Of a DNA stretch of 56,339 nt, positions 1 through 7,732 are shown piece by piece (position 1 is the first letter of the stretch; each line of letters begins with the position of its first letter). The notes beneath the pieces are model-generated. The model ran no database searches, was not told where the DNA came from, and saw nothing but the letters and a program-made list of their open reading frames with translations. The stretch is from JAFGHJ01 sp964523975 (GTDB lineage: Bacteria; Hydrothermota; UBA3072), in contig CAZGBM010000003.1 in NCBI GenBank assembly GCA_964523975.1, forward strand, positions 1 through 56,339. Reading direction: 5' to 3'. Made by a program: the position numbers and the translations under genes.

Positions 1-139
1 CTGCACTCTGGCAGCCGTGGTCATATATCCGGGCTTCCGCTTTTCCCACATTGACCATTTTAACAATCTGGGCATGGACACCGCTCACGAAAAAAAAGAC
101 AAGCAGAAAGATTAACATAAATAATTTCCTCTGTTTCAT
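1..139 (-). CDS. Exported protein, N-terminal part only
   Basis: The first 46 codons of a gene that runs off the left edge. ATG lies at 139-137 with a perfect AGGAGG 9 nt upstream (149-154). The peptide begins with a basic stretch (MKQRK), followed by about 15 hydrophobic residues and a plausible signal-peptidase I site (VHA-Q), so it is very probably exported across the inner membrane. The visible mature part (about 20 residues) matches no family I can name. The upstream spacer toward the TonB-dependent receptor contains repeat words. Function unknown. Confidence 0.7.
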   Translation of the reverse strand, partial: MKQRKLFMLIFLLVFFFVSGVHAQIVKMVNVGKAEARIYDHGCQSA

Positions 140-156
140 TTTCAACAACCTCCTTT

Positions 157-220
157 TTATCTATTAAAAGTATTTGGTGTGTTTCGTGGTTTAATATTTT
201 TCCACATCTTCGTGGCTAGT
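157..220. repeat. Dispersed intergenic word repeat (CACGAA type)
   Basis: The spacer between the exported-protein gene and the TonB-dependent receptor gene contains, read on the minus strand, AGCCACGAAGATGTGGAA followed by AAACCACGAAACACACC. These are variants of the CACGAGATTAACACAG-type words seen at 16739, 40486 and 56015. Only the word-like repeat is seen; no gene or clear promoter. Confidence 0.55.
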
Positions 221-3200
221 TTAAAAATCAACTCTTACTCCTAAATTCAAAAACCTCGGGTTGGTATAGTATAAATATTTAAAATCAGGTTTATTTATAT
301 AAACCTTATTGACTTCTCCTACTTTATCATTTCCTCCGATTAGAAGAGTATCAGAGGCGTATCTTTCCTCTTCATACATTGGTAGATGAAGAGAACGCAG
401 ATATTCTATCTTATCCGTGTTTGCGGAATCGGACCTGAAGCAATTGTCGCCGGTCATGTATTTCGAGCCAAACAGATTGTTTACTTCGGCGTAAAGACTG
501 AATTTAAAACCGCGTAACGAGACATCTTTACAGAGGAGCAAATTCCAGTAACCCTCATCCTGCCATTTGAGATTGTTTATGTAGTCCGGGTCGTCGGGCG
601 AAAGAGGGTCCGGCGCAAGAGGGTCGAAACTGAAATAATCGCCGCCAGTTCTGGTATAAAGAATACTGCCGGAAATATTCTTCGCTATCTTTCCCCAATC
701 GTCGGCAGTATAAAAAGTAAGGAGAAGGCAAAGAGTCCCTTTTGGTCCTATCTCGATTTCCTCGAATCCTTCTCCCCGGTATGCGCCCGTATTGAAGTCA
801 TATGACAAAAAGCCTTTAAAAAGTTTGCCGTATCTTTTTCGTAGAGAAATTTCAAATCCTTCTATATTGCCGTAAGCGTTGTTCGTGTAGGTCGTATAAG
901 AAATCTCCCCGTTATCATCATAATCTGTCTCTCCTGTCTGGTAATCATAATTGTTGTAATAACCTGAAACGTGAAACAAATACCGGTCGAAGAAACTCAT
1001 TTCGAAACCCAGTTCATAAGAAATTCTTACAGGTAAGTCCATTTGAGGATTGCCCAGGTATCCGGTCGAGTCCGAATAATCATTAAATAAACCAAAAAGT
1101 CTTTCGGTTTCGGGCAGTAAGTAAAAATACCCAAAGTTGAAGTAAATTTTGCCGGATTCGCCAAGTAAAGAAGATACGCCCAGTCGAGGGCTTATTTTCC
1201 ATTCGACGTCATTCCTTCCCGAATTGTAATAATCCAGTCTTAACCCGAATTTAGTGTAAGCGTTTTCAAAAGAAAATTTATCCTGCACATAAAGCCCGGC
1301 CCGGAAAAGTTCTGCTTCCCAGTCGGCAACATTCATGAGTTCTCCCGTTCCTCCGGAGATATAATTGGACGAATTCGAATATATCCTGTCATGATTGATT
1401 TGGAGCCCGGTTTCGAGCTGATGGCGGGAAGAGACTTGCGAAGTTGCCTCAACGCTGAAGTTGATGGTGTTGACCCAGGAGGCGTCCTGCACTATCCTTC
1501 CGAAGTTACTGAACACAAAATCGGAAGGTAGCAAGTCCCGATAATAACAATAATTGCCGGGGAAACTTTCATAGCCGAATGGTGTTTCTCTCGGTATCGC
1601 TATATTTCCGAAGTATATAAGGTCAGTCGTATCTCTGTAATTTTCGGGGAAATCCGGTTCTTCCCATACCGGGGTCGTTAAGTATCTCGACCGCGAATAA
1701 GAAAGCCTTAAATTATAAAATGTAGATGGACTTAGAGAATGGCTAAAATCCAGACCCCATAAGTATCTTCTTATATCATAAGGATTAAGAGCGTCCACCC
1801 AGTACATAAAATCCTTTTCTGCAACATTTTCAAGTATATTACCGCTACCTGCCCAGATTCTGCCGTTCGGGTATATTTCCCGTGAGTCTCTGGTGACGGT
1901 TTCTATGGTTTCGAATATTCCTTTTATATTGAGTTTTACTTCGGGTTTTAAGCGAAACGTTATTTTCCAGTCTGTTTTATTGTCGACGTAATTTTCTCTC
2001 GTAACGGGAAGAGAGAAAGGCTCTATGTTCCTTACATTAGAGACAAAAAAAGTTATATTGTTTATCCCCGGGAAAGGGCCCCCGAAGCCGAAATCAAACA
2101 TATACCCGGGTTTATCCCCATAAGTTCCAGGTATCTGACCAAGAGCCTCGCTCTCTTCTACCCTGTAGATATACATAAATAAATCTCTCCACTCCTCGGG
2201 TGTAAGGGTATCTCCTTCGGATTCTCTCTCTCTGGAATACTGAATCCAGCCGTCGAATTCCTCGTAATCATCTTCTTCCTCCGGCAGTACTGTTGTACCA
2301 TTCCAGCAGAGACTGTCCGTTGTATCGACGAACGGACGAATGTGGACGTTATCCCGGCTGAAAATTCCATTGCCTTCGTGCGGCATGTGAGGAAGAGTGT
2401 ATCGAAAATTAGCTGAACCATGATAAGAATCTCTCCTTCCTTCTTTTTCTATTATGTTGATTATACCTGAACTTGCATTGCCATACGCGGCATCGAACCA
2501 TCCGTCAAGCACGACGACATTATCGACGGCAGACAAAGGGGGAGACAATATCGATGTATTTATTCTGTTGTCAGATATAGGGAACCCATCGGTTACAAAC
2601 ACATTCTGCGGGGATTTTCTTTCCCTGTAGCCTAAATCCGCCATTCTATGAAAAGCAAGATAATCTTCAAGGCTGGCAACTAAAGGGATTTCATTTATTT
2701 CTTCGATAGTTGAATAATAGTTTCTTGAAGAGATATCCGTTTTGATAATTTCTTTTTCCGCTTCCAGGGTCACATCTCTGCCCTTAACCGTTCTGGGAGC
2801 GAATAGTTTAAGATTCAGGACGGTATTGTGGTCTGTTTCGACGGTAACACTTTTTACGGTCAGGGGCAGGTACCCGATTCCCCTGGCTTGAATCTCATAG
2901 GTTCCGGGAGAAACATTGTTAATATGGTATGACCCGTCTTTTCTGGAATCTACACCTAAACTTGTTCCTACAACTATTATGTTAACTTCTGACAGAAGTT
3001 TACCCGTTTTAGCATCAACAACTGTGCCTTCGATTTGTCCTTTAATACTTGCTGAAGACTTTAAAGAAAAAACAAAGAGAAAAAAAACTATAATGGGACG
3101 CAGATGAACACAGATTAAGAAAGGATTTTTGTTTATTTGTCTGCCCTCGTACCCGGTACCGGAAACTCGGTGCCTGAAATATTTTTCCCATCTACGATAT

Positions 3201-3226
3201 TTTAATTTTACCAAATAACCAATCAA
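221..3226 (-). CDS. TonB-dependent outer-membrane receptor with carboxypeptidase-regulatory-like N-domain
   Basis: A large outer-membrane beta-barrel of the TonB-dependent receptor superfamily. In the longest frame (1001 aa), residues 44-57 are strongly hydrophobic (signal-peptide core), 63-142 form a CarboxypepD_reg-like fold (GTVVDAKTGKLLSEVNI start), about 160-262 look like the plug (DAAYGNASSGIINI), and the rest has alternating aromatic strands and ends in phenylalanine (VRVDF), as expected for barrel assembly. The substrate cannot be read from sequence. The start is doubtful: the first 40 or so codons are made of intergenic repeat words (3098-3236), no Shine-Dalgarno site precedes 3226, and no ATG, GTG or TTG lies just before the signal core. 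The gene may have lost its original start to a repeat insertion. It lies 24 nt downstream of the ferredoxin gene. Confidence 0.85.
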   Translation of the reverse strand: MIGYLVKLKYRRWEKYFRHRVSGTGYEGRQINKNPFLICVHLRPIIVFFLFVFSLKSSASIKGQIEGTVVDAKTGKLLSEVNIIVVGTSLGVDSRKDGSYHINNVSPGTYEIQARGIGYLPLTVKSVTVETDHNTVLNLKLFAPRTVKGRDVTLEAEKEIIKTDISSRNYYSTIEEINEIPLVASLEDYLAFHRMADLGYRERKSPQNVFVTDGFPISDNRINTSILSPPLSAVDNVVVLDGWFDAAYGNASSGIINIIEKEGRRDSYHGSANFRYTLPHMPHEGNGIFSRDNVHIRPFVDTTDSLCWNGTTVLPEEEDDYEEFDGWIQYSRERESEGDTLTPEEWRDLFMYIYRVEESEALGQIPGTYGDKPGYMFDFGFGGPFPGINNITFFVSNVRNIEPFSLPVTRENYVDNKTDWKITFRLKPEVKLNIKGIFETIETVTRDSREIYPNGRIWAGSGNILENVAEKDFMYWVDALNPYDIRRYLWGLDFSHSLSPSTFYNLRLSYSRSRYLTTPVWEEPDFPENYRDTTDLIYFGNIAIPRETPFGYESFPGNYCYYRDLLPSDFVFSNFGRIVQDASWVNTINFSVEATSQVSSRHQLETGLQINHDRIYSNSSNYISGGTGELMNVADWEAELFRAGLYVQDKFSFENAYTKFGLRLDYYNSGRNDVEWKISPRLGVSSLLGESGKIYFNFGYFYLLPETERLFGLFNDYSDSTGYLGNPQMDLPVRISYELGFEMSFFDRYLFHVSGYYNNYDYQTGETDYDDNGEISYTTYTNNAYGNIEGFEISLRKRYGKLFKGFLSYDFNTGAYRGEGFEEIEIGPKGTLCLLLTFYTADDWGKIAKNISGSILYTRTGGDYFSFDPLAPDPLSPDDPDYINNLKWQDEGYWNLLLCKDVSLRGFKFSLYAEVNNLFGSKYMTGDNCFRSDSANTDKIEYLRSLHLPMYEEERYASDTLLIGGNDKVGEVNKVYINKPDFKYLYYTNPRFLNLGVRVDF

Positions 3227-3236
3227 CTAATTCGCT
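3098..3236. repeat. Intergenic word repeats overlapping the 5' end of the receptor frame
   Basis: Contains CGCAGATGAACACAGATTAA (3099-3118), a GTCTGCCCTCGTAC block that on the minus strand resembles the CTACAGGGCAGGCAGA block at 16866 and 56157, and ACCAAATAACCAATCAACTA, repeated nearly exactly at the right end of the window (56298-56316). The mosaic of three word types supports an inserted or degraded repeat rather than true coding sequence for the receptor N-terminus. Confidence 0.6.
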
Positions 3237-3250
3237 GATATACTATAAAC

Positions 3251-3529
3251 CTAATCCGATTCTATCTCTATTGCGTTTTTCGGACACGAGGCGACACACG
3301 CCTGACATTCAATGCACCCCGGCATATCGAATTTCAGCACAAGTTTAGAAGAATCATTAGAGTCAACTTCTTTATAGTATTTATCAAGCTCTTTCTTATT
3401 CGTGACCTCATTGTCAACAGGTTTACACCATCTTCCGCTCTTGCTACCTTCTAAGATTTCTACCGGGCAGGCATCCGCACAAGCAGCAAGACCCGTGCAT
3501 TTACTATAATCGTATATAACCTTAGGCAT
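3251..3529 (-). CDS. Ferredoxin, two Fe-S cluster motifs, one cysteine replaced
   Basis: A 92-aa cytoplasmic electron carrier. The second motif is a complete CIECQACVASCP (C72, C75, C78, C82). The first, CTGLAACADACP (C11, C17, C21), has Leu14 where the second cluster cysteine normally sits, so that site may hold a 3Fe-4S or labile cluster; an extra Cys35 lies in a roughly 45-residue insertion between the motifs. ATG at 3529 is preceded by AGGAGG and by a TTGACA promoter (3557-3584). No partner enzyme is adjacent. Family assignment is firm; redox partner unknown. Confidence 0.92.
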   Translation of the reverse strand: MPKVIYDYSKCTGLAACADACPVEILEGSKSGRWCKPVDNEVTNKKELDKYYKEVDSNDSSKLVLKFDMPGCIECQACVASCPKNAIEIESD

Positions 3530-3556
3530 TGAAACCTCCTTCCTTCGACTGAAAAA

Positions 3557-3584
3557 TTAATAAGCTGATTCAATCTTTTGTCAA
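3557..3584 (-). promoter_or_regulatory. Sigma-70-like promoter for the ferredoxin gene
   Basis: On the minus strand TTGACA (3584-3579) and TATTAA (3562-3557) are separated by 16 bp, and the ferredoxin ATG follows 27 nt after the -10. The -35 is a perfect match; the -10 matches at four of six positions. Confidence 0.6.
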
Positions 3585-3706
3585 GGGGGAGCGGAGCTAA
3601 AACGGGCTGAATGTTAAAAGTAAACGATAAAGTGAAATTGGAAGTCATATTATCGGTGTTGACTAATAGTTATATATAGCCATTTGATAAGATAAAAATT
3701 CGTCTT

Positions 3707-3753
3707 AAAAAAATAGTTAGGGGGCAATATCATATTGTTGAGTGTTGCCCCCT
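3707..3753 (-). terminator. Rho-independent terminator after the lipoprotein gene
   Basis: A perfect 9-bp stem, AGGGGGCAA (3719-3727) with TTGCCCCCT (3745-3753), with a 17-nt loop. On the minus strand it is followed by a run of seven T (3713-3707); on the plus strand by a run of T at 3758-3766, so it could act in both directions. It begins 19 nt after the lipoprotein stop codon. Confidence 0.75.
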
Positions 3754-3772
3754 GTAATTTTTTTTCGTCGGT

Positions 3773-3991
3773 TTATTCCTCCGGTTCTTCTGCTTCAGTT
3801 GTCTCTGCAGCAGGAGCTTCTTCTTCCGCAGTTGTATCGGCTTCTTCTGTCATTGTTTCTTCTGCGGTACTCTCTTCTACTGTAGTTGTTTCTTCTGTAG
3901 TTGTTCCAGCCTCAGACGGCTTTCCGCATCCGGAAAAGAAAACCATCAACAAAAATACACAGCAGACAAGAATAAATGCTTTAAATTTCAT
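3773..3991 (-). CDS. Small acidic Thr/Glu-rich lipoprotein
   Basis: A 72-aa protein with a classical lipoprotein signal: MKFK, a hydrophobic core and the lipobox FSGC (Cys22). The mature part is a low-complexity tail of Thr, Glu and Ala, highly acidic and without a recognisable domain. The longer frame back to 4159 is rejected because ATG 3991 has AGGAGG just upstream and starts exactly at the signal peptide. A TTGACA promoter (4024-4051) and a strong terminator flank it, so it is a single-gene unit. Role unknown; possibly a periplasmic or envelope spacer. Confidence 0.75.
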   Translation of the reverse strand: MKFKAFILVCCVFLLMVFFSGCGKPSEAGTTTEETTTVEESTAEETMTEEADTTAEEEAPAAETTEAEEPEE

Positions 3992-4023
3992 GGAACCTCC
4001 TTTTCCTTGTGTGTTAGCTGAAA

Positions 4024-4051
4024 AGTGTATGCATATTTTACTATTTGTCAA
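4024..4051 (-). promoter_or_regulatory. Sigma-70-like promoter for the lipoprotein gene
   Basis: TTGACA (4051-4046) and TACACT (4029-4024) on the minus strand, with a 16-bp spacer and the start codon 33 nt further on. The -35 is perfect, the -10 weak. Confidence 0.55.
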
Positions 4052-4181
4052 GGGTTTGAATGTTGGGAAGTGATTTTGCCGGTGTGCAGGTGGTTTTTCC
4101 CGACCTGTCAGGAATTTCGGCAGCCGGTTAATAGACTTATGATTTTGATTTTTCCGCAATTGTTCTACGGGGATTAGCCTC

Positions 4182-4210
4182 TTGACTTATCGTTATATCA
4201 TTCATATATT
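4182..4210 (+). promoter_or_regulatory. Sigma-70-like promoter for the accB-pilT-accC operon
   Basis: TTGACT (4182-4187), a 17-bp spacer and TATATT (4205-4210), 27 nt before the accB ATG. Each hexamer matches consensus at five of six positions. It is the only clear promoter upstream of the run of tightly packed plus-strand genes that extends to 16668. Confidence 0.65.
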
Positions 4211-4237
4211 TTAAGAAATGATAACGGGGGTGAAACA

Positions 4238-4696
4238 ATGAATATAGGATTTATCAAAAAGTTAATAAACGTAGTAGAAGAGAGCAATATAGAAGAAGTT
4301 GAAATCCGGCGTTTCTGGACAAGAATAAGAATATCTAAAGATAAAAGTCGGAAAGTATCTTCCGTAAAAGTATTGGCAGCCGATTTGGGAACCGAAACAG
4401 TAGAAAAAACAGAAAAAAAATCAATTAAAGAGGAATCACAAAAAGAAGACACGGATATACATACTATCAAATCTCCGATGGTGGGAACTTTCTATCGGGC
4501 GCCGGCTCCCGATGCGCCTCCGTATGTTGAGAAAGGAGATATGATCAAAAAAGGAGATATTGTTTGCATTATTGAGGCCATGAAAATAATGAACGAAATC
4601 GAATCCGATATAAGAGGGGAAATTGTTGAAGTTCTGGTTTCCAACGAAGACCCCGTTGAATATAATCAACCATTGTTCACCGTTCGTAAATCGTAA
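4238..4696 (+). CDS. accB: Biotin carboxyl carrier protein of acetyl-CoA carboxylase
   Basis: A 152-aa carrier that holds the biotin passed between the carboxylase and carboxyltransferase in malonyl-CoA synthesis, the first step of fatty-acid synthesis. The C-terminal biotinyl domain (about 75-152) has the EAMKIMNE motif with Lys116 as the biotinylated residue, and the upstream SPMVGTFYRAPAPDAPPYV stretch is typical of AccB. The N-terminal part is charged and linker-like. A GGGGGTG Shine-Dalgarno site precedes the ATG. accC follows only after pilT, an unusual arrangement. Length is normal for the family. Confidence 0.95.
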   Translation: MNIGFIKKLINVVEESNIEEVEIRRFWTRIRISKDKSRKVSSVKVLAADLGTETVEKTEKKSIKEESQKEDTDIHTIKSPMVGTFYRAPAPDAPPYVEKGDMIKKGDIVCIIEAMKIMNEIESDIRGEIVEVLVSNEDPVEYNQPLFTVRKS

Positions 4697-4699
4697 CGT

Positions 4700-5782
4700 A
4701 TGGATATTAAACCACTCTTAAAGAAAATGATAGAAACCGATTCTTCCGACCTTCACCTGAAGGTAGGAACGCCCCCGATACTGAGGATAAACGGAGAACT
4801 TACTCCCATGGAGATGAATAAACTTAGTAAAGAAGACGTAAGAATAGCGGCATCTTCTCTTATGACGAAAAAACAGCAGGAAGCATTTTTGAAAGATAAG
4901 GAAGCGGACTTCGGTATCGGCATCCCCGGGATATCCAGATTCAGGGTTAACATATATATACAAAGAGGCAGTATAGCTCTTGCCATAAGACCTATATCGA
5001 GGGAAATAAAGACCGTCGAGGAGTTAAACCTGCCTCCTGTACTTAACGAGCTGGCGTTCGCGGCAAGAGGTCTTATTCTGGTAACGGGCACAACTGGTTC
5101 GGGAAAATCCACTGCGCTGGCTTCAATGATAGACTATATCAACAAAAACAAGAGAAAACACATTATTACTATCGAAGACCCCATAGAATATCTGTTGACG
5201 GACAAAAAATCCATCATATCTCAAAGAGAAATCGGCACCGATACGAAAAGCTTCGCCAATTCTCTTCGATACATTCTCCGTCAGGACCCCGATGTTATAA
5301 TGATAGGAGAGATAAGAGACGCCGAAACTATGGAAACAGCAATAAAAGCAGCAGATACGGGACATCTGGTTTTTTCGACTCTCCACACTTTAAATGCGCC
5401 GGAAACGATAAACAGAATAATAACCTTCTTCCCTCCTTATCAACATCATCACATTAGAACTTTGCTGACCAGTGTATTGAAAGGGATTATTTCACTACGT
5501 TTGCTTGCCAAGATGGATGGTACAGGACGTATCCCCGCCACAGAAGTTCTCGTCTCCACCTCGACAATAAGAGAATATCTGTTGGACGAGGAAAAAATAA
5601 TGGCAATTTTAGACGCTATCAGGGAAGGAGAAAAATACAAAATGCACTCTTTCGACCAGAGTGTAATGAATCTGTACAAAGACAGGATAGTTGACCTTGA
5701 AACTGCCCTGGATAATGTCAACAATCCGGATGAATTTAAGATGAGGCTAAAGGGCATTGAACAGTCTTCTAAACGCTGGTAA
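4700..5782 (+). CDS. pilT: Type IV pilus retraction ATPase PilT
   Basis: A 360-aa hexameric cytoplasmic ATPase expected to power pilus retraction and twitching. Visible motifs: Walker A GTTGSGKST (130-138), Asp box (IITIEDPIEY), Walker B DVIMIGEIRD (198-207), His box GHLVFSTLHT (221-230), and a C-terminal AILDAIREGEKYKMHSFDQ segment matching the AIRNLIREGK-type element of PilT rather than PilB; it also lacks the tetracysteine of PilB. It begins 3 nt after accB and ends 4 nt before accC, so it is co-transcribed with both. The link to mglA and chemosensory genes downstream suggests directed twitching motility. Confidence 0.93.
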   Translation: MDIKPLLKKMIETDSSDLHLKVGTPPILRINGELTPMEMNKLSKEDVRIAASSLMTKKQQEAFLKDKEADFGIGIPGISRFRVNIYIQRGSIALAIRPISREIKTVEELNLPPVLNELAFAARGLILVTGTTGSGKSTALASMIDYINKNKRKHIITIEDPIEYLLTDKKSIISQREIGTDTKSFANSLRYILRQDPDVIMIGEIRDAETMETAIKAADTGHLVFSTLHTLNAPETINRIITFFPPYQHHHIRTLLTSVLKGIISLRLLAKMDGTGRIPATEVLVSTSTIREYLLDEEKIMAILDAIREGEKYKMHSFDQSVMNLYKDRIVDLETALDNVNNPDEFKMRLKGIEQSSKRW

Positions 5783-5786
5783 AGAG

Positions 5787-7127
5787 ATGAAAAAAATCCT
5801 TATCGCGAACCGGGGAGAAATAGCGCTCCGGATAATAAGAGCAGCCAAAGACTTAGATCTCAAAACTGTAGCAGTTTTCTCGGAAGTCGATAATGATTCC
5901 CTCCATGTGAGGTTTGCAGATGAATCGGTCTGTATAGGAGGAGCTCCGCCTTCCGAGAGTTATCTGAATATACCCCGTATCATCGCGGCCGCGGAAATTA
6001 CCGGAGCAGATGCCATTCATCCCGGATACGGATTTCTGGCAGAAAACCCTTCCTTTGCGGAGGCGTGTGAAGACAATAAATTCACATTTATCGGACCTTC
6101 CTCCGGAGTCATAAAAAAAATGGGGGACAAAGCCGAAGCAAAAAAATTTATGAAAGATGCAGGAGTGCCGGTAACCCCCGGTAGCGACGGAATCATAAAC
6201 ACTGAGGAAGAAGCCCTTTCCGTTGCCGGTAAGGTTGGTTATCCTGTACTCGTAAAAGCTGTTGCCGGTGGAGGAGGGCGAGGGATGCGACTGGCAAAAA
6301 ACGAATTGGAACTTAAAACGGGTTTTTTAATGGCGCAATCGGAATCTCAAGCTACATTCGGAGATAAGAGATTGTATGTGGAAAAGGCTATTGAAAATCC
6401 ACGCCACATAGAAATACAGATTATAGCCGATTCTTTCGGAAACGTCATACATCTTGGCGAAAGAGAATGTTCTATCCAGAGAAGACATCAAAAATTGGTC
6501 GAAGAAGCTCCGTCTCCGGCTGTGGATAAAAAACTCCGGGAAAAAATGGGAGAGGCAGCTAAAAAAGGGGTGAAGGAATTAGGTTATAAATCTGCAGGAA
6601 CTATTGAATTTATAGTTGACGAAAAAGGGACTTTTTATTTTATGGAAATGAATACGCGCATACAGGTCGAGCATCCGGTGACCGAAATGACGACAGATAT
6701 CGATATCTTGACGGAGCAGATTAAAATCGCAAATGGAACGCCTCTTGAGATTAAGGATCAGAGTAAAATACAAATAAGAGGACATGCCATGGAAGCTCGC
6801 ATCAATGCAGAAGACCCATCCGCCTCTTTCTCGCCGAGACCCGGAACGATACATGCCCTGCATCTGCCAGGAGGTGCAGGAATACGAATAGATTCTCACA
6901 TTTACCAGGGTTATAAAATTCCTCCCAATTACGATTCTCTTCTCCTTAAATTGATTACCTATGGAAAAAACAGAGAGCAAAGCAGGAAAAGAATGCTTAG
7001 GGCTCTAAACGAATTTGTGATAAGAGGAGTTCCTACGACTATACCCGTGCATAAAGAGATTTTTAATCATCCTGATTTCATTCAAGGCAATATAAATACA
7101 AACTTTCTGAAGAGACTTGGATATTAA
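5787..7127 (+). CDS. accC: Biotin carboxylase subunit of acetyl-CoA carboxylase
   Basis: A 446-aa ATP-grasp enzyme that carboxylates AccB-bound biotin using ATP and bicarbonate. It opens with MKKILIANRGEIALRI, carries the glycine-rich ATP loop (AGGGGRGM) and the catalytic MEMNTRIQVEHPVTE segment. Length matches E. coli AccC (449 aa). I start at ATG 5787, where family similarity begins; a frame extension back to 5757 adds ten residues overlapping pilT. The carboxyltransferase subunits (accA, accD) are not in the window. Confidence 0.95.
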   Translation: MKKILIANRGEIALRIIRAAKDLDLKTVAVFSEVDNDSLHVRFADESVCIGGAPPSESYLNIPRIIAAAEITGADAIHPGYGFLAENPSFAEACEDNKFTFIGPSSGVIKKMGDKAEAKKFMKDAGVPVTPGSDGIINTEEEALSVAGKVGYPVLVKAVAGGGGRGMRLAKNELELKTGFLMAQSESQATFGDKRLYVEKAIENPRHIEIQIIADSFGNVIHLGERECSIQRRHQKLVEEAPSPAVDKKLREKMGEAAKKGVKELGYKSAGTIEFIVDEKGTFYFMEMNTRIQVEHPVTEMTTDIDILTEQIKIANGTPLEIKDQSKIQIRGHAMEARINAEDPSASFSPRPGTIHALHLPGGAGIRIDSHIYQGYKIPPNYDSLLLKLITYGKNREQSRKRMLRALNEFVIRGVPTTIPVHKEIFNHPDFIQGNINTNFLKRLGY

Positions 7128-7136
7128 AGTTAAAAC

Positions 7137-7730
7137 ATGGCTGTAATTAAATATGCATCAAAAGAAATTGTCTGTAAAATTGTTTATTATGGACCCGGTA
7201 GGGCAGGGAAGACTACCAATGTGAAATATATTTTCTCGCGCATCCCGGAGCAAAGAAAGTCTGATATTATCTCAATGGCAACCAAACAGGATAGGACTCT
7301 TTTCTTCGACTTTATGCCTGTAGAATTAGGTGCTTTTAAGGGCTTCAATACAAGGCTCCAGATCTATACCGTCCCCGGTCAGGTAATCTACGATTCTACC
7401 AGAAGGCTGGTTTTAAGGGGAGCTGACGGAGTGGTTTTCGTAGCCGACTCGCTAAGAAGCAGAATGGAAGACAATATATGGAGCTGGGAAAACATGATTG
7501 AAAACTTGACGGAGAATAATATTAATATTAAAGAAATCCCGATAATTTTAGAGTACAACAAAAGAGATTTAGACGATATCGCACCTATGGAAGAACTGGA
7601 GGATGAGTTGAATCCTGATAATTATCTTTCTTTCCCTTCTATTGCTACCACAGGAGAAGGAATTATTGAAGTGTTTAAGACTATAGGTACGGAAGTATTG
7701 AAAAACGTAAAAAGTAAACTCGGAAATTAA
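7137..7730 (+). CDS. mglA: MglA-type Ras-like GTPase
   Basis: A 197-aa small GTPase of the MglA family, which marks the leading cell pole and controls type IV pili and gliding in Myxococcus. P-loop GPGRAGKT (19-26), TVPGQ (78-82) in place of the Ras DxxG, and NKRD (141-144) for guanine recognition are all visible, with PGQVIYDSTRRLVLRGADG typical of MglA. No MglB (its activating protein) lies next to it. It starts 9 nt after accC and is followed by an AAA+ protein. Family assignment is firm; the motility role is inferred from pilT and che neighbours. Confidence 0.9.
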   Translation: MAVIKYASKEIVCKIVYYGPGRAGKTTNVKYIFSRIPEQRKSDIISMATKQDRTLFFDFMPVELGAFKGFNTRLQIYTVPGQVIYDSTRRLVLRGADGVVFVADSLRSRMEDNIWSWENMIENLTENNINIKEIPIILEYNKRDLDDIAPMEELEDELNPDNYLSFPSIATTGEGIIEVFKTIGTEVLKNVKSKLGN

Positions 7731-7732
7731 AT

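Noticed and set aside
3735..4073. Plus-strand Ser/Val-rich ORF opposite the lipoprotein
   Set aside because: A shadow of the low-complexity lipoprotein tail, crossing a terminator and a promoter.
4052..4181. Search for a riboswitch or leader RNA before accB
   Set aside because: No conserved aptamer features seen; the region is explained by two divergent promoters.
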